Positions 51,353-61,235 are shown, counted from the first letter of the stretch. The stretch is DNA of 64,000 nucleotides from Thermoanaerobaculum sp964488355 (GCA_964488355.1 CAZAUJ010000003.1:1-64000), one strand, 5' to 3'. Notes: generated by a model from the letters alone, not told the origin. Numbers and translations are program-made.

Positions 51353-53980
51353 ATGGCATCGACCACCTACACCATCAAGGCACAGGAAGCCTTGCAGGAT
51401 TGCTTCGATTTGGCCCGTCGTCGTGGCAACCCGGAGGTGCTGCCATCCCATCTTTTGGTCAGCGTGCTCCAGCAGCCGGAGGGCTTGGGACCGCGGCTGG
51501 TGGCCAAGATCGGGGCGCCGTTGCCGGCCCTCCTGGCGGAGGCACAGCGGGACTTGGAGCGCTTGCCTCAGGTGCAGGGAGGAGCCGAGCCGCACCTTTC
51601 CCGCGATTTTCGCCAGGTGATGGAAACAGCCAGCAAGCTGGCTCCGCAGTTCCAAGATCAGTTCGTCTCAGTGGAGCATTTGCTCCTGGCCCTCACCCTG
51701 GTGAAAGGGTGTTCGGCTCAAGAGATCCTTGCGCGCTACGGCATTACCGACAAAGCGCTTTTGGCGGCGCTGCAGGAGCTGCGCGGCTCGCACCGCGTGA
51801 CCGACGAGCAGCCGGAGGCCAAGTATGAGGCGCTCCGGCAGTACGGCCGTGACCTCACGGAGCTGGCCAGGGCGGGCAAGCTGGATCCGGTCATTGGCCG
51901 CGATGAGGAGATTCGCCGGGTGATGCAGGTGCTGACGCGCCGCACCAAGAACAACCCGGTGCTTTTGGGTGAACCCGGCGTGGGTAAGACCGCCATAGCT
52001 GAGGGTCTCGCGCAGCGCATTGTGGCTGGCGACGTGCCGGAGCTTCTGAAGAATCGGCGCATCGTGGCCTTGGATATGGGAGCCCTAATTGCGGGCACCA
52101 AGTACCGCGGTGAGTTCGAGGACCGGCTGAAGGCGGTGATCAAGGAGGTGGTGGACTCGGAGGGCGAGGTGATCCTCTTTATTGACGAAATCCACACCCT
52201 GGTTGGCGCCGGTGCGGCGGAAGGAGCCATGGACGCAGCCAACCTGCTCAAGCCCGCGCTGGCGAGAGGCGAGCTGCGCTGCATCGGCGCCACCACCTTG
52301 AGCGAGTACCGCAAGCACATCGAGAAGGACGCGGCTTTGGAGCGGCGCTTCCAGCCGGTCATGGTTGGCGAGCCGACGGTGGAGGAAGCCATTGCCATCC
52401 TGCGTGGCCTTAAGGAGCGCTACGAGGTGCACCACGGTGTGCGCATTACCGACGACGCGCTGGTGGCTGCCGCTCAGCTCTCTCACCGCTACCTCACCGA
52501 TCGTTTCCTGCCCGACAAGGCCATTGACCTCATGGATGAGGCGGCTTCGCGGTTGCGCATCGAGATTGACTCGCTGCCTACGGAAATCGACCAAAAACAG
52601 CGAGAGCTGGTGAAGCTGGAAATTGAGCGGCGAGCCTTGTCCAAGGAACAGGATGCCAAGGCACGGGAGCGCTTGGCCCAGGTGGAGCACATCATTGCCG
52701 AGCTTTCCGAACGCATCGCGGCGATGAAGGCATCCTGGCAACGGGAAAAGCAGCTCATAGGCCGCATGCGGCAGCTGAAAGAGCAGCTGGAAACCACCAG
52801 ACAGGCGGCGGAACGGGCGGAGCGAGAGGGGGACTTGGAAAGGGCAGCGCAGTTGCGCTACGGCGAGGTGCCGGCTCTTCAACGCCAGCTGGGTACCGCC
52901 ACTGAGGAGCTGAAAGCTCACCAGCAAACGCACGGGACTTTTTTGGCGGAAGAGGTCACCGAGGAAGCGGTGGCCCAGGTGGTGGCTCGCTGGACAGGGA
53001 TCCCCGTGGCCAAGCTGTTGGAAAGCGAAAAGAGCAAGCTGCTGTCCATGGAGGAGCGCCTGAGCAAGCGGGTTGTGGGCCAGCGGGAGGCGATCCGTGC
53101 GGTGTCCGAGGCGGTGCGCCGGTCGCGGGCGGGGCTTTCTGACCCCAATCGGCCTGTTGGGTCCTTCCTCTTTCTAGGCCCCACGGGCGTGGGCAAAACG
53201 GAACTGGCCAGGGCGCTAGCTGAGTTTCTCTTCGATGACGAGCGTGCCATGGTGCGGCTGGACATGTCCGAGTACATGGAAAAGCACTCAGTGGCTCGGA
53301 TGATCGGGGCCCCACCAGGTTACGTAGGCCACGAGGAGGGTGGGCAACTGACGGAAGCGGTGCGGCGGCGACCGTACTCGGTGGTGTTGCTGGACGAGAT
53401 CGAAAAGGCGCATCCGGACGTGTTTAACGTGCTGTTGCAGATCCTCGACGACGGCCGCCTCACCGACGGTAAAGGCCGCACGGTGGACTTCCGCAACACC
53501 GTCATCATCATGACGTCAAACATTGCTTCAGACCTCATCGGGAGGTTTGGCGAGCAGGAACGTGAGGCCATGATGGCCGCGGTTCACGCCGAGCTCAAGC
53601 GTTTCTTCCGCCCGGAGCTGCTGAACCGCATTGACGAGGTGTTGGTTTTCCACAAGCTCACGATGAACGAGCTCAAGGAAATCGTGCAAATCCAGTTGGC
53701 CCGCCTCTCGCAGCTTTTGGCTCCACGCCGGATTCGCCTGGTGGCCGACGACGCGGCGGAGGAGCTTTTGGCTCGCGAAGGCTATGACCCGGAGTTCGGC
53801 GCGCGCCCATTGAAGCGCACGATCCAGCGGTTGGTGCAAGACCCGCTGGCGCGCATGGTACTGGCCGGCCAGGTGAGCGAGGGAAGCAGCGTGCTGTTGA
53901 CGGTGCAGGGGGATCGGCTGATGCTAGAGCCGATCCTGGACCCCGAGCCGGTACCCAGCGAGGTGGAAGCGCTAGCGTAA
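51353..53980 (+). CDS. clpB: Disaggregase ClpB
   Basis: Hexameric AAA+ chaperone that extracts proteins from aggregates with DnaK. 875 residues, full length. N-domain (1-~145), AAA-1 with GEPGVGKT near residue 205 and FIDEIHTLVGAG, the regulatory coiled-coil middle domain (~405-525), AAA-2 with GPTGVGKT near 608, GAPPGYVGHEEGG and DDGRLTDGKGRTVDFRN. No ClpP-docking tripeptide is seen, consistent with ClpB rather than ClpA/C. ATG at 51353 follows GGAGG. The 3' end overlaps the convergent gene by 9 bases. Confidence 0.97.
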   Translation: MASTTYTIKAQEALQDCFDLARRRGNPEVLPSHLLVSVLQQPEGLGPRLVAKIGAPLPALLAEAQRDLERLPQVQGGAEPHLSRDFRQVMETASKLAPQFQDQFVSVEHLLLALTLVKGCSAQEILARYGITDKALLAALQELRGSHRVTDEQPEAKYEALRQYGRDLTELARAGKLDPVIGRDEEIRRVMQVLTRRTKNNPVLLGEPGVGKTAIAEGLAQRIVAGDVPELLKNRRIVALDMGALIAGTKYRGEFEDRLKAVIKEVVDSEGEVILFIDEIHTLVGAGAAEGAMDAANLLKPALARGELRCIGATTLSEYRKHIEKDAALERRFQPVMVGEPTVEEAIAILRGLKERYEVHHGVRITDDALVAAAQLSHRYLTDRFLPDKAIDLMDEAASRLRIEIDSLPTEIDQKQRELVKLEIERRALSKEQDAKARERLAQVEHIIAELSERIAAMKASWQREKQLIGRMRQLKEQLETTRQAAERAEREGDLERAAQLRYGEVPALQRQLGTATEELKAHQQTHGTFLAEEVTEEAVAQVVARWTGIPVAKLLESEKSKLLSMEERLSKRVVGQREAIRAVSEAVRRSRAGLSDPNRPVGSFLFLGPTGVGKTELARALAEFLFDDERAMVRLDMSEYMEKHSVARMIGAPPGYVGHEEGGQLTEAVRRRPYSVVLLDEIEKAHPDVFNVLLQILDDGRLTDGKGRTVDFRNTVIIMTSNIASDLIGRFGEQEREAMMAAVHAELKRFFRPELLNRIDEVLVFHKLTMNELKEIVQIQLARLSQLLAPRRIRLVADDAAEELLAREGYDPEFGARPLKRTIQRLVQDPLARMVLAGQVSEGSSVLLTVQGDRLMLEPILDPEPVPSEVEALA

Positions 53981-54565
53981 GGTGGCCGTGAGGGCCTGAT
54001 CGAGGCTTCGCCCCATGGCACCGGCAAACCAGGCAGTGCCGGCCAGGGCGTGGGCCAAACCTAGCAGGCCTAGGTTTGGCACGTACTGGAAGATCCATAC
54101 CCAAAAGCAGGCGGCGGGAAAGACCACGGCCACCGTCCGCCAATCGGGGGCGTGGGCCAAGGCAAACAACGCCGCGGCCCCTAGCCCTCCCCAGCGGGGC
54201 CAGCGTTGCCGGAGGTGATCGGCTAATACGCCGTTAAGCAGGTATTGCTGGGCCACCCCCCAGGGGAGGTAGGCCCCTGTCATCAGCATCCATTGCTGAG
54301 ACCGCGGCGCGAGGAGGATGCCGAAGGCGAGCGCAGCGGCTGAAAGGGAAAAAAGCAGCACCGCCGGCGCCTGCCAGGCCTTAGGCCAGCGAAGGTAGGC
54401 ACGCCAAAAGCCTGGCTCCTCCTGCTGGCGCCGAGCCAAAAGCAGGGCCCAAACCACCACTCCCGTCCCCACCACGACCAGCTTCCCGCGGCCTAAAAGC
54501 TCGGCGCCCACATTGGCCACAGCCAGCAGCAGCAAGGCCCCCAACTCCCGACGACGCCGCTTCAC
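53972..54565 (-). CDS. CPBP (Abi/Rce1-like) membrane protein with altered catalytic motif
   Basis: A 197-residue protein with about six membrane segments. Its C-terminal half matches the CPBP pattern: FALAHAP (His138) and LAHALAGTAW (His172). Where proteases of this family have EExxxR, it has QQYLLNG with Gln106-Gln107, so proteolysis is doubtful. It may be a non-catalytic member. GTG at 54565. Divergent from plsB and convergent with clpB. Confidence 0.72.
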   Translation of the reverse strand: MKRRRRELGALLLLAVANVGAELLGRGKLVVVGTGVVVWALLLARRQQEEPGFWRAYLRWPKAWQAPAVLLFSLSAAALAFGILLAPRSQQWMLMTGAYLPWGVAQQYLLNGVLADHLRQRWPRWGGLGAAALFALAHAPDWRTVAVVFPAACFWVWIFQYVPNLGLLGLAHALAGTAWFAGAMGRSLDQALTATLR

Positions 54566-54585
54566 GGGGCGATTTTAACGGCTTT

Positions 54586-54591
54586 TATACT
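54586..54591 (+). promoter_or_regulatory. -10 element at the plsB start
   Basis: TATACT placed 12 bases before the plsB ATG with no ribosome site between; -35 not evident. Suggests a very short leader. Confidence 0.4.
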
Positions 54592-54603
54592 GGATCTTAA
54601 GCC

Positions 54604-55992
54604 ATGGGTACGGTGACCTTGCCCTGGTGGCTGTTCTTCTTGCTGCTGAGCCTCTCGGGGGCGGCGGTTCTTCGCGGCTTGTTGCTTCCGGGGGTGCGGG
54701 TGGTGCTTCGCCGTCGCATGCGGGCCGTGGCCGAAGGGCTGGCCACCCGCTGGAAGGTGCGCCTTCAGCCCTTCAAGCTAGCGCGCAAGCGCGCGGTGGA
54801 GCTGGCGCTCACCCACGATCCCGAGGTGCTCCGCGCGGCGGAAAGCTACCGCCGTCAACAGGGGCTCAGTTGGCCGGAGGTGGAGGACCTGCTGGGCGCC
54901 TACGCGAGGGAAATCGTGCCCACCTTCAACGTGTACCTCTACTACCGCCTGGGCCACGCCCTGGCGCGGCGCCTGCTGCGCGCTGTCTTTCGGGTGCGGG
55001 TGGGCTTTATGGACAAGAAGGCGCTGGCAGCGGTAGATCCTGAGGCCAGCATCGTGTTCCTCATGAACCACCGTTCCAACGTGGATTACTTGCTGGTGGC
55101 GTACCTGGTTTCCCGCCACGCAGCCATTTCTTACGCCGTTGGCGAGTGGGCCAAGGTGTGGCCTTTGGACACCTTCATCCGCCGCTTGGGTGGCTACTTT
55201 GTCCGCCGGGACAGCCAGGACCCCCTTTACCGCAAGGTCTTGGAGCGGTATGTCCAAATGGCCGCCATGGCCGGCGTGGCCCAGGGTGTCTTCCCCGAGG
55301 GGCGGCTCACGCGTGACGGGCGCCTGCAGCCCCCTAAGTTGGGCCTCTTGCACTACCTTCTCAAAGCCTTTGACCCAGAGGGCGAGCGGGATCTGGTGTT
55401 CATTCCAGTGGGGATCAATTACGACCGGGTGTTCGAGGACCGCACACATAGCGGTCTGGAAGGCCCGGCCAGCTTTTCGTGGCAAGGCATGGTGCAGGTG
55501 GCCGGCTGGTTGTTGCGCTTGGGAGGGCACCTCCTACGAGGGCGGACCAACCGTTTTGGCTACGCCGCCGTCAACTTCGGCGTGCCGGTGTCGGCCAAGG
55601 TGCTCCTGCAGGAGGTGGGCGACTTGCGGCGCGCCTCGCCTGAGGCCTATCGGGAAAAGGTGTCGGCTTTAGGCAATCGGCTATTTTCGCGGGTGGCCGA
55701 AGCCGTACCGGCCACGCCGCTGCCAGTGCTGGCGGAAACACTGCTGGCCCAGGGGCCAAGCCTGGAGCGCAGCCAGCTCATGCAGTCCTTTTGCCAACGT
55801 GCAGCCTGGTATAGCCGGCGTGGGCTCCTGCAACCTGACCTGGAGCCGGGGGCGTTGTTCCGCCACGCTTTTTCCTTAGCCGCCCAGCGCCACCTGGTGG
55901 AGCTGGAAGGGGATCGCCTGTGGATAACCGCGGAGGGCGAGCTGCTTTTGCGTTACTACGCCAACTCCCTTGCCCACCACCACGCCAGTTAA
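54604..55992 (+). CDS. plsB: Glycerol-3-phosphate acyltransferase (PlsB-like)
   Basis: First acylation of glycerol 3-phosphate in phospholipid synthesis, on the inner membrane. 462 residues, shorter than E. coli PlsB (~800). An N-terminal membrane helix (~8-28) precedes the acyltransferase block: motif I MNHRSNVDYLL, motif II RRLGGYFVRRDS, motif III GVFPEGRLTRDG and motif IV FIPVGINYDRV. A C-terminal helical region follows (~340-462). ATG at 54604 lacks a ribosome site. The 3' end overlaps the convergent amidase by 4 bases. Confidence 0.9.
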   Translation: MGTVTLPWWLFFLLLSLSGAAVLRGLLLPGVRVVLRRRMRAVAEGLATRWKVRLQPFKLARKRAVELALTHDPEVLRAAESYRRQQGLSWPEVEDLLGAYAREIVPTFNVYLYYRLGHALARRLLRAVFRVRVGFMDKKALAAVDPEASIVFLMNHRSNVDYLLVAYLVSRHAAISYAVGEWAKVWPLDTFIRRLGGYFVRRDSQDPLYRKVLERYVQMAAMAGVAQGVFPEGRLTRDGRLQPPKLGLLHYLLKAFDPEGERDLVFIPVGINYDRVFEDRTHSGLEGPASFSWQGMVQVAGWLLRLGGHLLRGRTNRFGYAAVNFGVPVSAKVLLQEVGDLRRASPEAYREKVSALGNRLFSRVAEAVPATPLPVLAETLLAQGPSLERSQLMQSFCQRAAWYSRRGLLQPDLEPGALFRHAFSLAAQRHLVELEGDRLWITAEGELLLRYYANSLAHHHAS

Positions 55993-57611
55993 GCGGGTAA
56001 CGTGGGCAGCAACTGGGGCGGCCGACGCACCATGGTGGCCTGCTCGAAGGCAAAGGCCAGGCTCAGCAGGGGTCCTTCCTGCCAGGGCCTGCCAATGAAG
56101 GTGAGGCCCACCGGCAGCTGGTGAACAAAGCCCATGGGCACGGTAACGGCCGGATAACCGGAAACCGCGGCGGGAGTCGAGCTGCCGCCCAGGTAGTGGT
56201 CGCCGTTGACTAAATCCGTCACCCAGGCCGGTCCCCCTGTGGGTGCCACCAGCGCATCCAGGCGGAACTTGGCGAAGATCAGGTCCAACCCCTTTTCCCG
56301 GGAAAGCTTGTGGCAGTGGGCGAGGGCTTTTCTGTACGCCTTGTCCGTCAACGGCCCCTTTTTTGCTGCCAGCTGGAAGATCTCCTGGCCAAAAAAGGGC
56401 ATCTCCTGTTGGCGGTGTTCCTCGTTGAAGGCAATGAGGTCGTCCAAGGTGTGGCACGGGCAACTGGGGGCCCATTCCCGCAGGTAGCTGGCCAGGGACC
56501 ACTTGAACTCGTACAGCAGCACCTGGAACTCAGCCTCGTCGTAGGCCCCCAGGTGGGGGATGTCCATCGGGTCCAGCAGCTGGGCGCCGGCATCCCGCAG
56601 CACCAGCAACGCGTGCTCGTAGAGCTTGTCCACCGCCGGATGGTAGCCGGTAACTTTGGCGCGAGCCACGCCCACGCGTGCACCGCGCAGCGCCCCTGGA
56701 CGCAAAAAGGGACTGTAGTCGGCGCGGCTTGGGGCCCTGGCCGTGGCCGGGTCCGCGGGATCCGGACCGGCCATGGCCGCCAGCAGCAGGGCAGCGTCCC
56801 ACACCGTACGGGCCATGGGACCGGCCGTGTCCTGGGAGAAGGCGATGGGGACGATGCCCGAGCGGCTCACAAGGCCCAAGGTGGGCTTGACCCCTACTAG
56901 ACCACACGCATTGGCGGGGCAAACGATAGACCCATCCGTTTCGGTGCCCACCCCCACCGCCGCCAGGTTGGCGGAAATGGCGGCCCCGCTTCCGGAGGAG
57001 GAGCCACAAGGGTTCCGGTCCAGCACGTAGGGGTTACGGCACTGGCCACCACGGGCGCTCCAGCCGGAGCTGGAGCGGGTGGAGCGAAAGTTGGCCCACT
57101 CGGAGAGGTTGGTTTTGCCCAGGAGCACCGCGCCCGCTTCCCGCAGGCGGCTCACCAGCTGAGCATCACGCGGGGGCTTGTGACCCAGAAGGGCTAATGA
57201 GCCCGCGGTGGTTTCCATGGCGTCGGCGGTGGCAATGTTGTCTTTGAGAAGGACGGGGATGCCGTGTAAGGGCCCGCGGGAGCCCTTGGACCTGCGCTCC
57301 TGGTCCAGCTGGCGTGCCACCTCCGGCGCCTGGGGGTTCACCTCCACCACCGAGCGCAAAAGCGGGTCCAGCTGGGCAATGCGCTCCAGGTAAGCCTGGC
57401 ACAGCGCCTCGCTGGTGAGCTCACCCCGGGCGAAGGCGTCCTGCAGCTGTTGGATGGTCGCCTCTGAAAAGGGAAACGGGCGATCCTGTGCTTGCGGCTT
57501 TTCTTCCCGTGCCTGGGTCGTAGGGGTTTCTATCCAACCTGCCAAGCCGGCAAGCCCTAGCAAGCGCACCATCTGGCGGCGATCCATGCCCAAGGGTTTG
57601 TTTTCGGCCAT
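55989..57611 (-). CDS. Exported amidase-signature enzyme
   Basis: A 540-residue amidase-signature hydrolase. The Ser-Ser-Lys triad is visible: Lys in VLLKDNI, the Gly/Ser-rich NPCGSSSGSGAAISANL, and the nucleophile Ser in ETDGSIVCPA. The N-terminus has a twin-arginine-like signal (DRRQMVRLLGLAGLAGW), so it probably acts outside the cytoplasm, unlike GatA. Substrate unknown: amides, peptides or carbamates are possible. ATG at 57611 follows GAGG; a GTG two codons upstream is less likely. Confidence 0.9.
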   Translation of the reverse strand: MAENKPLGMDRRQMVRLLGLAGLAGWIETPTTQAREEKPQAQDRPFPFSEATIQQLQDAFARGELTSEALCQAYLERIAQLDPLLRSVVEVNPQAPEVARQLDQERRSKGSRGPLHGIPVLLKDNIATADAMETTAGSLALLGHKPPRDAQLVSRLREAGAVLLGKTNLSEWANFRSTRSSSGWSARGGQCRNPYVLDRNPCGSSSGSGAAISANLAAVGVGTETDGSIVCPANACGLVGVKPTLGLVSRSGIVPIAFSQDTAGPMARTVWDAALLLAAMAGPDPADPATARAPSRADYSPFLRPGALRGARVGVARAKVTGYHPAVDKLYEHALLVLRDAGAQLLDPMDIPHLGAYDEAEFQVLLYEFKWSLASYLREWAPSCPCHTLDDLIAFNEEHRQQEMPFFGQEIFQLAAKKGPLTDKAYRKALAHCHKLSREKGLDLIFAKFRLDALVAPTGGPAWVTDLVNGDHYLGGSSTPAAVSGYPAVTVPMGFVHQLPVGLTFIGRPWQEGPLLSLAFAFEQATMVRRPPQLLPTLPA

Positions 57612-57676
57612 AGCCACCTCGCTGTCCCAGTGTACGCCCCCAGGGCGGCGAGGTTAAGCTAGCGCGGGAGGGTACC

Positions 57677-58963
57677 ATGAGGAGGGGCTGGCTCGGTCTA
57701 ATGTTGATGTTGGCGGCGGCGGCACAGGGGGAAACGAATCGCCGCTCGCCCGTGGTGCAGGTGGTGGAAAAGGTGAGGCCAGCGGTGGTGAACTTGACAG
57801 CAAGACAGGTGGTCCGCTTGCCCGGACGTAGCCTTTTCGAGCAGCTTTTCCCCGAGTTCGCCATGCCTCGCGAATACGAAACCCAGTCCCTGGGCTCAGG
57901 TGTTCTTATCAGCGCGGACGGCCTCATTGTCACCAACGAGCATGTGATTGCCGGCGCAGCAGAAATTTCCGTGCGCTTCCTCTCTGGCCAGGAGGAAAAA
58001 GCTGAGGTGGTGGGCGCGGATGCCGACTCCGATTTGGCCCTCCTCCGGGTCGATGCCAGGGGCCTGCCGTTCTTGCCGGTGGCAGAACAGGATGACCTGA
58101 TGATTGGGGAAACGGTGATTGCCATTGGCAACCCTCTGGGTCTGGAAAACACCGTCACCGTGGGCGTGCTTTCGGCGCGCGACCGCACGGTGTCATCACC
58201 ACGTACCAACCGGGTTTACACCGATTTCCTGCAAACGGATGCCTCCATCAACCCGGGTAACTCGGGTGGCGCCCTGGTGGACCTGGATGGCCGCTTGATC
58301 GGCATCAACACCGCCATCGTCGGGGAGGCGCAGGGTATCGGCTTTGCCATTCCTGCCAAGCGGGTGCGCCGAGTGGTCTCTGACCTGCTGCGCTTTGGGC
58401 GCGTCCAGCCGGCCTGGCTGGGTCTGTTCGTGGGGGAGCGCCCCAGCGCGGCTCGCGCTCGGGAGCGCCAAGGGGTTCACGTGCTGGATGTGTTCCCTGG
58501 ATCACCGGTGGAGACGGCGGGGTTGGCGGTTGGCGACCTGCTGCTAGCCGGCAACGGCCGCCATTTTTCCACCCGCGACGATTTCGCCACCTTCCTGGCG
58601 CAGGTGGCGCCCGGTGAGCGCGTGGAGCTGGATGTGCTGCGCGGGAAATCACGACGGGTGCTGAGCTTGCGAGCAGTTAAGCCGCCAGAGGATTTAGGAG
58701 AGCAAATCCTTCTGCGTTACGTGGGGCTGCGCCTGGGAACTCGCCGAGGTTTCGTGGTGGTGAGTAGGGTAGTGGCGGGCTCTCCGGCCGATGAGGCAGG
58801 CCTTTCCGCCGGGGACCTGCTCTTGGGCATTAATGGCCAGCGGGTGCGCACCCTGGCGGAAGTCAACAGCGTGCTGACCCGCGATTACCTCCGGTCGTCG
58901 GTCTTGCTCGCCATTGGCCACGGAGGCTTTCAGTACCACTTTACCTTCAGGCTTGCCCCGTAG
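57677..58963 (+). CDS. degP: HtrA/DegP-type periplasmic serine protease
   Basis: A 428-residue exported protease for envelope protein quality control. Signal peptide (residues 1-~18), then the trypsin-like domain with His89 (VTNEHVIAG), Asp119 (DADSDLALLRV) and Ser196 (NPGNSGGAL). Two PDZ domains follow (~245-330 and ~345-425). ATG at 57677 follows GGGAGGG. Gene overlaps or joins no neighbour; rsgA begins 20 bases downstream. Confidence 0.94.
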   Translation: MRRGWLGLMLMLAAAAQGETNRRSPVVQVVEKVRPAVVNLTARQVVRLPGRSLFEQLFPEFAMPREYETQSLGSGVLISADGLIVTNEHVIAGAAEISVRFLSGQEEKAEVVGADADSDLALLRVDARGLPFLPVAEQDDLMIGETVIAIGNPLGLENTVTVGVLSARDRTVSSPRTNRVYTDFLQTDASINPGNSGGALVDLDGRLIGINTAIVGEAQGIGFAIPAKRVRRVVSDLLRFGRVQPAWLGLFVGERPSAARARERQGVHVLDVFPGSPVETAGLAVGDLLLAGNGRHFSTRDDFATFLAQVAPGERVELDVLRGKSRRVLSLRAVKPPEDLGEQILLRYVGLRLGTRRGFVVVSRVVAGSPADEAGLSAGDLLLGINGQRVRTLAEVNSVLTRDYLRSSVLLAIGHGGFQYHFTFRLAP

Positions 58964-58969
58964 CCTGTG

Positions 58970-58975
58970 TATACT
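58970..58975 (+). promoter_or_regulatory. -10 element at the rsgA start
   Basis: TATACT placed 7 bases before the rsgA GTG, so transcription would begin at or next to the start codon. No ribosome site and only a weak -35. Confidence 0.4.
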
Positions 58976-58982
58976 TGCCCCC

Positions 58983-59900
58983 GTGGCGGAAAGGCGCGAA
59001 GCGGTTGTGACCGCGGTATTTGGCCCGCTGGTGCGCGTGCACGCGGGTGATGAGGAGCTGGTGGTTCCCTTCCGCCGCAAACTACTTTGGCACGCGGACA
59101 CCCCCGACAAGCGCCTGGTAGTGGGAGACCGGGTGGTAGCGGAGGGGACCAAGGGGTCTGTGGTGGTGGCCGAGGTTTTGCCGCGAAAAAACACCCTCAC
59201 GCGCAAGTCCCCCGGTGAGGACCGGCCCCGGGTAATTGCCGCCAACGTGGACCAAGCGGTGGTGGTGATGGCGGCTAAGCTGCCGGAGCCCAACCCGCGC
59301 CTGCTCGACCGCCTGCTGGTGGCCTGCCATCACGCAGGCATTCGTCCCATCGTTTGCGTGAACAAGGTGGACCAAGGCACCGAGCTGGTCGAGGCTTGGC
59401 TGGGGGACTACCAGGATGCGGGCTACGAGATGTTCCTCACCTCGGCACGCACGGCCCGCGGCATTGGCAGCCTCAAGCGGGCCTTGGCGGACAAAACCAC
59501 GCTCTTTTGCGGTCCCTCTGGCGTGGGGAAATCGGCGCTGTTAAACGCTATCCATCCCGGCTACCGCTTGCAAGAAGGCTCCATCTCGGACGCCACCGGA
59601 AAAGGGCGCCACACCACCACCACCGCCCAGCTCCTGCCCCTACCCGGCGGCGGTTTTGTGGTGGATACTCCCGGCATCCGCGAATTTGGTCTTTGGGACC
59701 TGAAGCCGGAAATGCTCGCCAGCCTTTTCCCCGATATTGCCCGTTGGGCCCACGAGTGCGGCTTCAAAAACTGTGGTCACGATCGGGAACCCGGGTGCCA
59801 GGTGCGGCGGGCTGTGGAAGAAGGGAAGACGAGTTCCCGCCGCTACACTTCCTACCTCAAGCTCCGCGCCGAGTTGGCAGCAGGAGCGTATCGTTCCTAG
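58983..59900 (+). CDS. rsgA: Ribosome biogenesis GTPase RsgA
   Basis: Circularly permuted GTPase that helps mature the 30S subunit. About 305 residues. An OB fold comes first (~1-75), then G4 NKVD ahead of G1 GPSGVGKSALLN, the switch region KGRHTTTTAQL, G3 DTPGIREFG, and a C-terminal zinc knuckle (CGFKNCGHDREPGC). GTG at 58983 is chosen because the protein then begins VAERREAVVTAVFGPLVRV; the frame upstream is degP shadow. The TATACT element 7 bases before suggests leaderless translation. Confidence 0.93.
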   Translation: MAERREAVVTAVFGPLVRVHAGDEELVVPFRRKLLWHADTPDKRLVVGDRVVAEGTKGSVVVAEVLPRKNTLTRKSPGEDRPRVIAANVDQAVVVMAAKLPEPNPRLLDRLLVACHHAGIRPIVCVNKVDQGTELVEAWLGDYQDAGYEMFLTSARTARGIGSLKRALADKTTLFCGPSGVGKSALLNAIHPGYRLQEGSISDATGKGRHTTTTAQLLPLPGGGFVVDTPGIREFGLWDLKPEMLASLFPDIARWAHECGFKNCGHDREPGCQVRRAVEEGKTSSRRYTSYLKLRAELAAGAYRS

Positions 59901-59908
59901 GAGGCCCC

Positions 59909-61171
59909 GTGGCATCCCCACAAAAGGTCTTTCTCGCCCTCGTGCTGGGCGCTGCCGCTGGCGTGGGCGGCCAGGCGCTGTTTGGTCAAGGAGAACGCTG
60001 GCTGTGGCTGGTGAGCAACCTGACGGAGCCCCTAGGTCGGGCCTGGCTTTCGGCCCTCATCATGGTGGTGGTCCCACTCATCGTTTCCACGCTGGCCACT
60101 GGTGTGGCGGCCTTGGGCAGCTTGCGGGAAGTGGGTCGCTTGGGCATTTTGACCCTGGCTTGCTTCCTCGCCCTAACCGCCACCTCCAGCACCCTGGGTA
60201 TTGCCACTATGGGTCTGCTGCAACCGGGCAAGCACCTTCCCGAAGAGGTGAAGGGCCAGCTCTTAGGGGTTTACGGTGGGGACCTGGGTCGGCTGGAGGG
60301 CAGCACGTCGCTTAATCTGTGGCCGGATTTGATGCTCAAGCTGATTCCGCGCAACCCGGTACAGGCAGCGGCCAACGGTGAGATGCTCGCGGTTATTGTC
60401 TTTTCCCTTTTTTTGGGCTTGGCCTTGGCCAGCATCGGCGAAAAAGGGGTCCCTTTGGCTAGCGTTTTGGAGTCGCTGGCACATACGGTGGTGGCCATCA
60501 TTGGCCTGGTGATGAGGCTCGCCCCAGCTGGGGTCTTTTGTTTGATGTTTTCCGTGGCCGCTCGCTTTGGTTTGGGCTTGCTGTGGACCCTTTCTTCCTT
60601 CGTGTTGGTGGTGGTGGGCAGCCTTGCCGTTTTCCAGTTCCTGTTTTACCCCCTGGTGGTGGCGTTGGTGGCGCGCCGCAACCCTTGGGACTTCCTGCGC
60701 CGCATTCGCTTGGTGATGGTGACTGCCTTTTCCACCTCGTCTTCCAACGCCACGTTGCCCACCAGCTTGCGGGTGGCCCAGGACGAGCTGGGAGTGTCGC
60801 GGGAAGTGGCAGGCTTTGTCTTGCCCTTGGGTGCCACCCTGAACATGAACGGCACCGCTCTTTTTGAGGGCGCAACGGTGTTGTTTCTCGCTCAGGTGTT
60901 TGGCGTGTCCCTCTCTTTTAAGGCCAAGCTGTTGGTGGTTTTGCTGGCAGTGGTGACCGCCATCGGCACCGCCGGCGTTCCGGGAGGCTCGCTGCCCCTC
61001 TTGATGATGGTTTTGGCTACGGTGGGCGTGCCGCCAGAAGGCCTGGCTATTGTCTTCGGTGTGGATCGCTTGCTCGATATGTGCCGTACCACCCTCAACG
61101 TTACCGGTGACCTGGTAACGGCCACCATCGTGGAGCGCCTCTCCTGGCGTCGGTTCGAGACCAGCCACTGA
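59909..61171 (+). CDS. Dicarboxylate/amino acid:cation symporter (DAACS)
   Basis: A 420-residue transporter of the GltPh/GltP family, taking up glutamate, aspartate or C4-dicarboxylates with sodium or protons. Eight helices and two hairpins are expected. Signatures: the Ser-rich hairpin AFSTSSSNATLPTSL, the substrate helix PLGATLNMNGTALFEG, the hairpin AGVPGGSLPLLMMVL and DRLLDMCRTTLNVTGD near the C-terminus. GTG at 59909 has GGAGG upstream, 8 bases after the rsgA stop. Confidence 0.94.
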   Translation: MASPQKVFLALVLGAAAGVGGQALFGQGERWLWLVSNLTEPLGRAWLSALIMVVVPLIVSTLATGVAALGSLREVGRLGILTLACFLALTATSSTLGIATMGLLQPGKHLPEEVKGQLLGVYGGDLGRLEGSTSLNLWPDLMLKLIPRNPVQAAANGEMLAVIVFSLFLGLALASIGEKGVPLASVLESLAHTVVAIIGLVMRLAPAGVFCLMFSVAARFGLGLLWTLSSFVLVVVGSLAVFQFLFYPLVVALVARRNPWDFLRRIRLVMVTAFSTSSSNATLPTSLRVAQDELGVSREVAGFVLPLGATLNMNGTALFEGATVLFLAQVFGVSLSFKAKLLVVLLAVVTAIGTAGVPGGSLPLLMMVLATVGVPPEGLAIVFGVDRLLDMCRTTLNVTGDLVTATIVERLSWRRFETSH

Positions 61172-61235
61172 TCTTTGCGGGCGCGCAAAGTGGCCAGACG
61201 GCAGCTGACGCACATTGGCGGCGGGGAGGTTAAGC

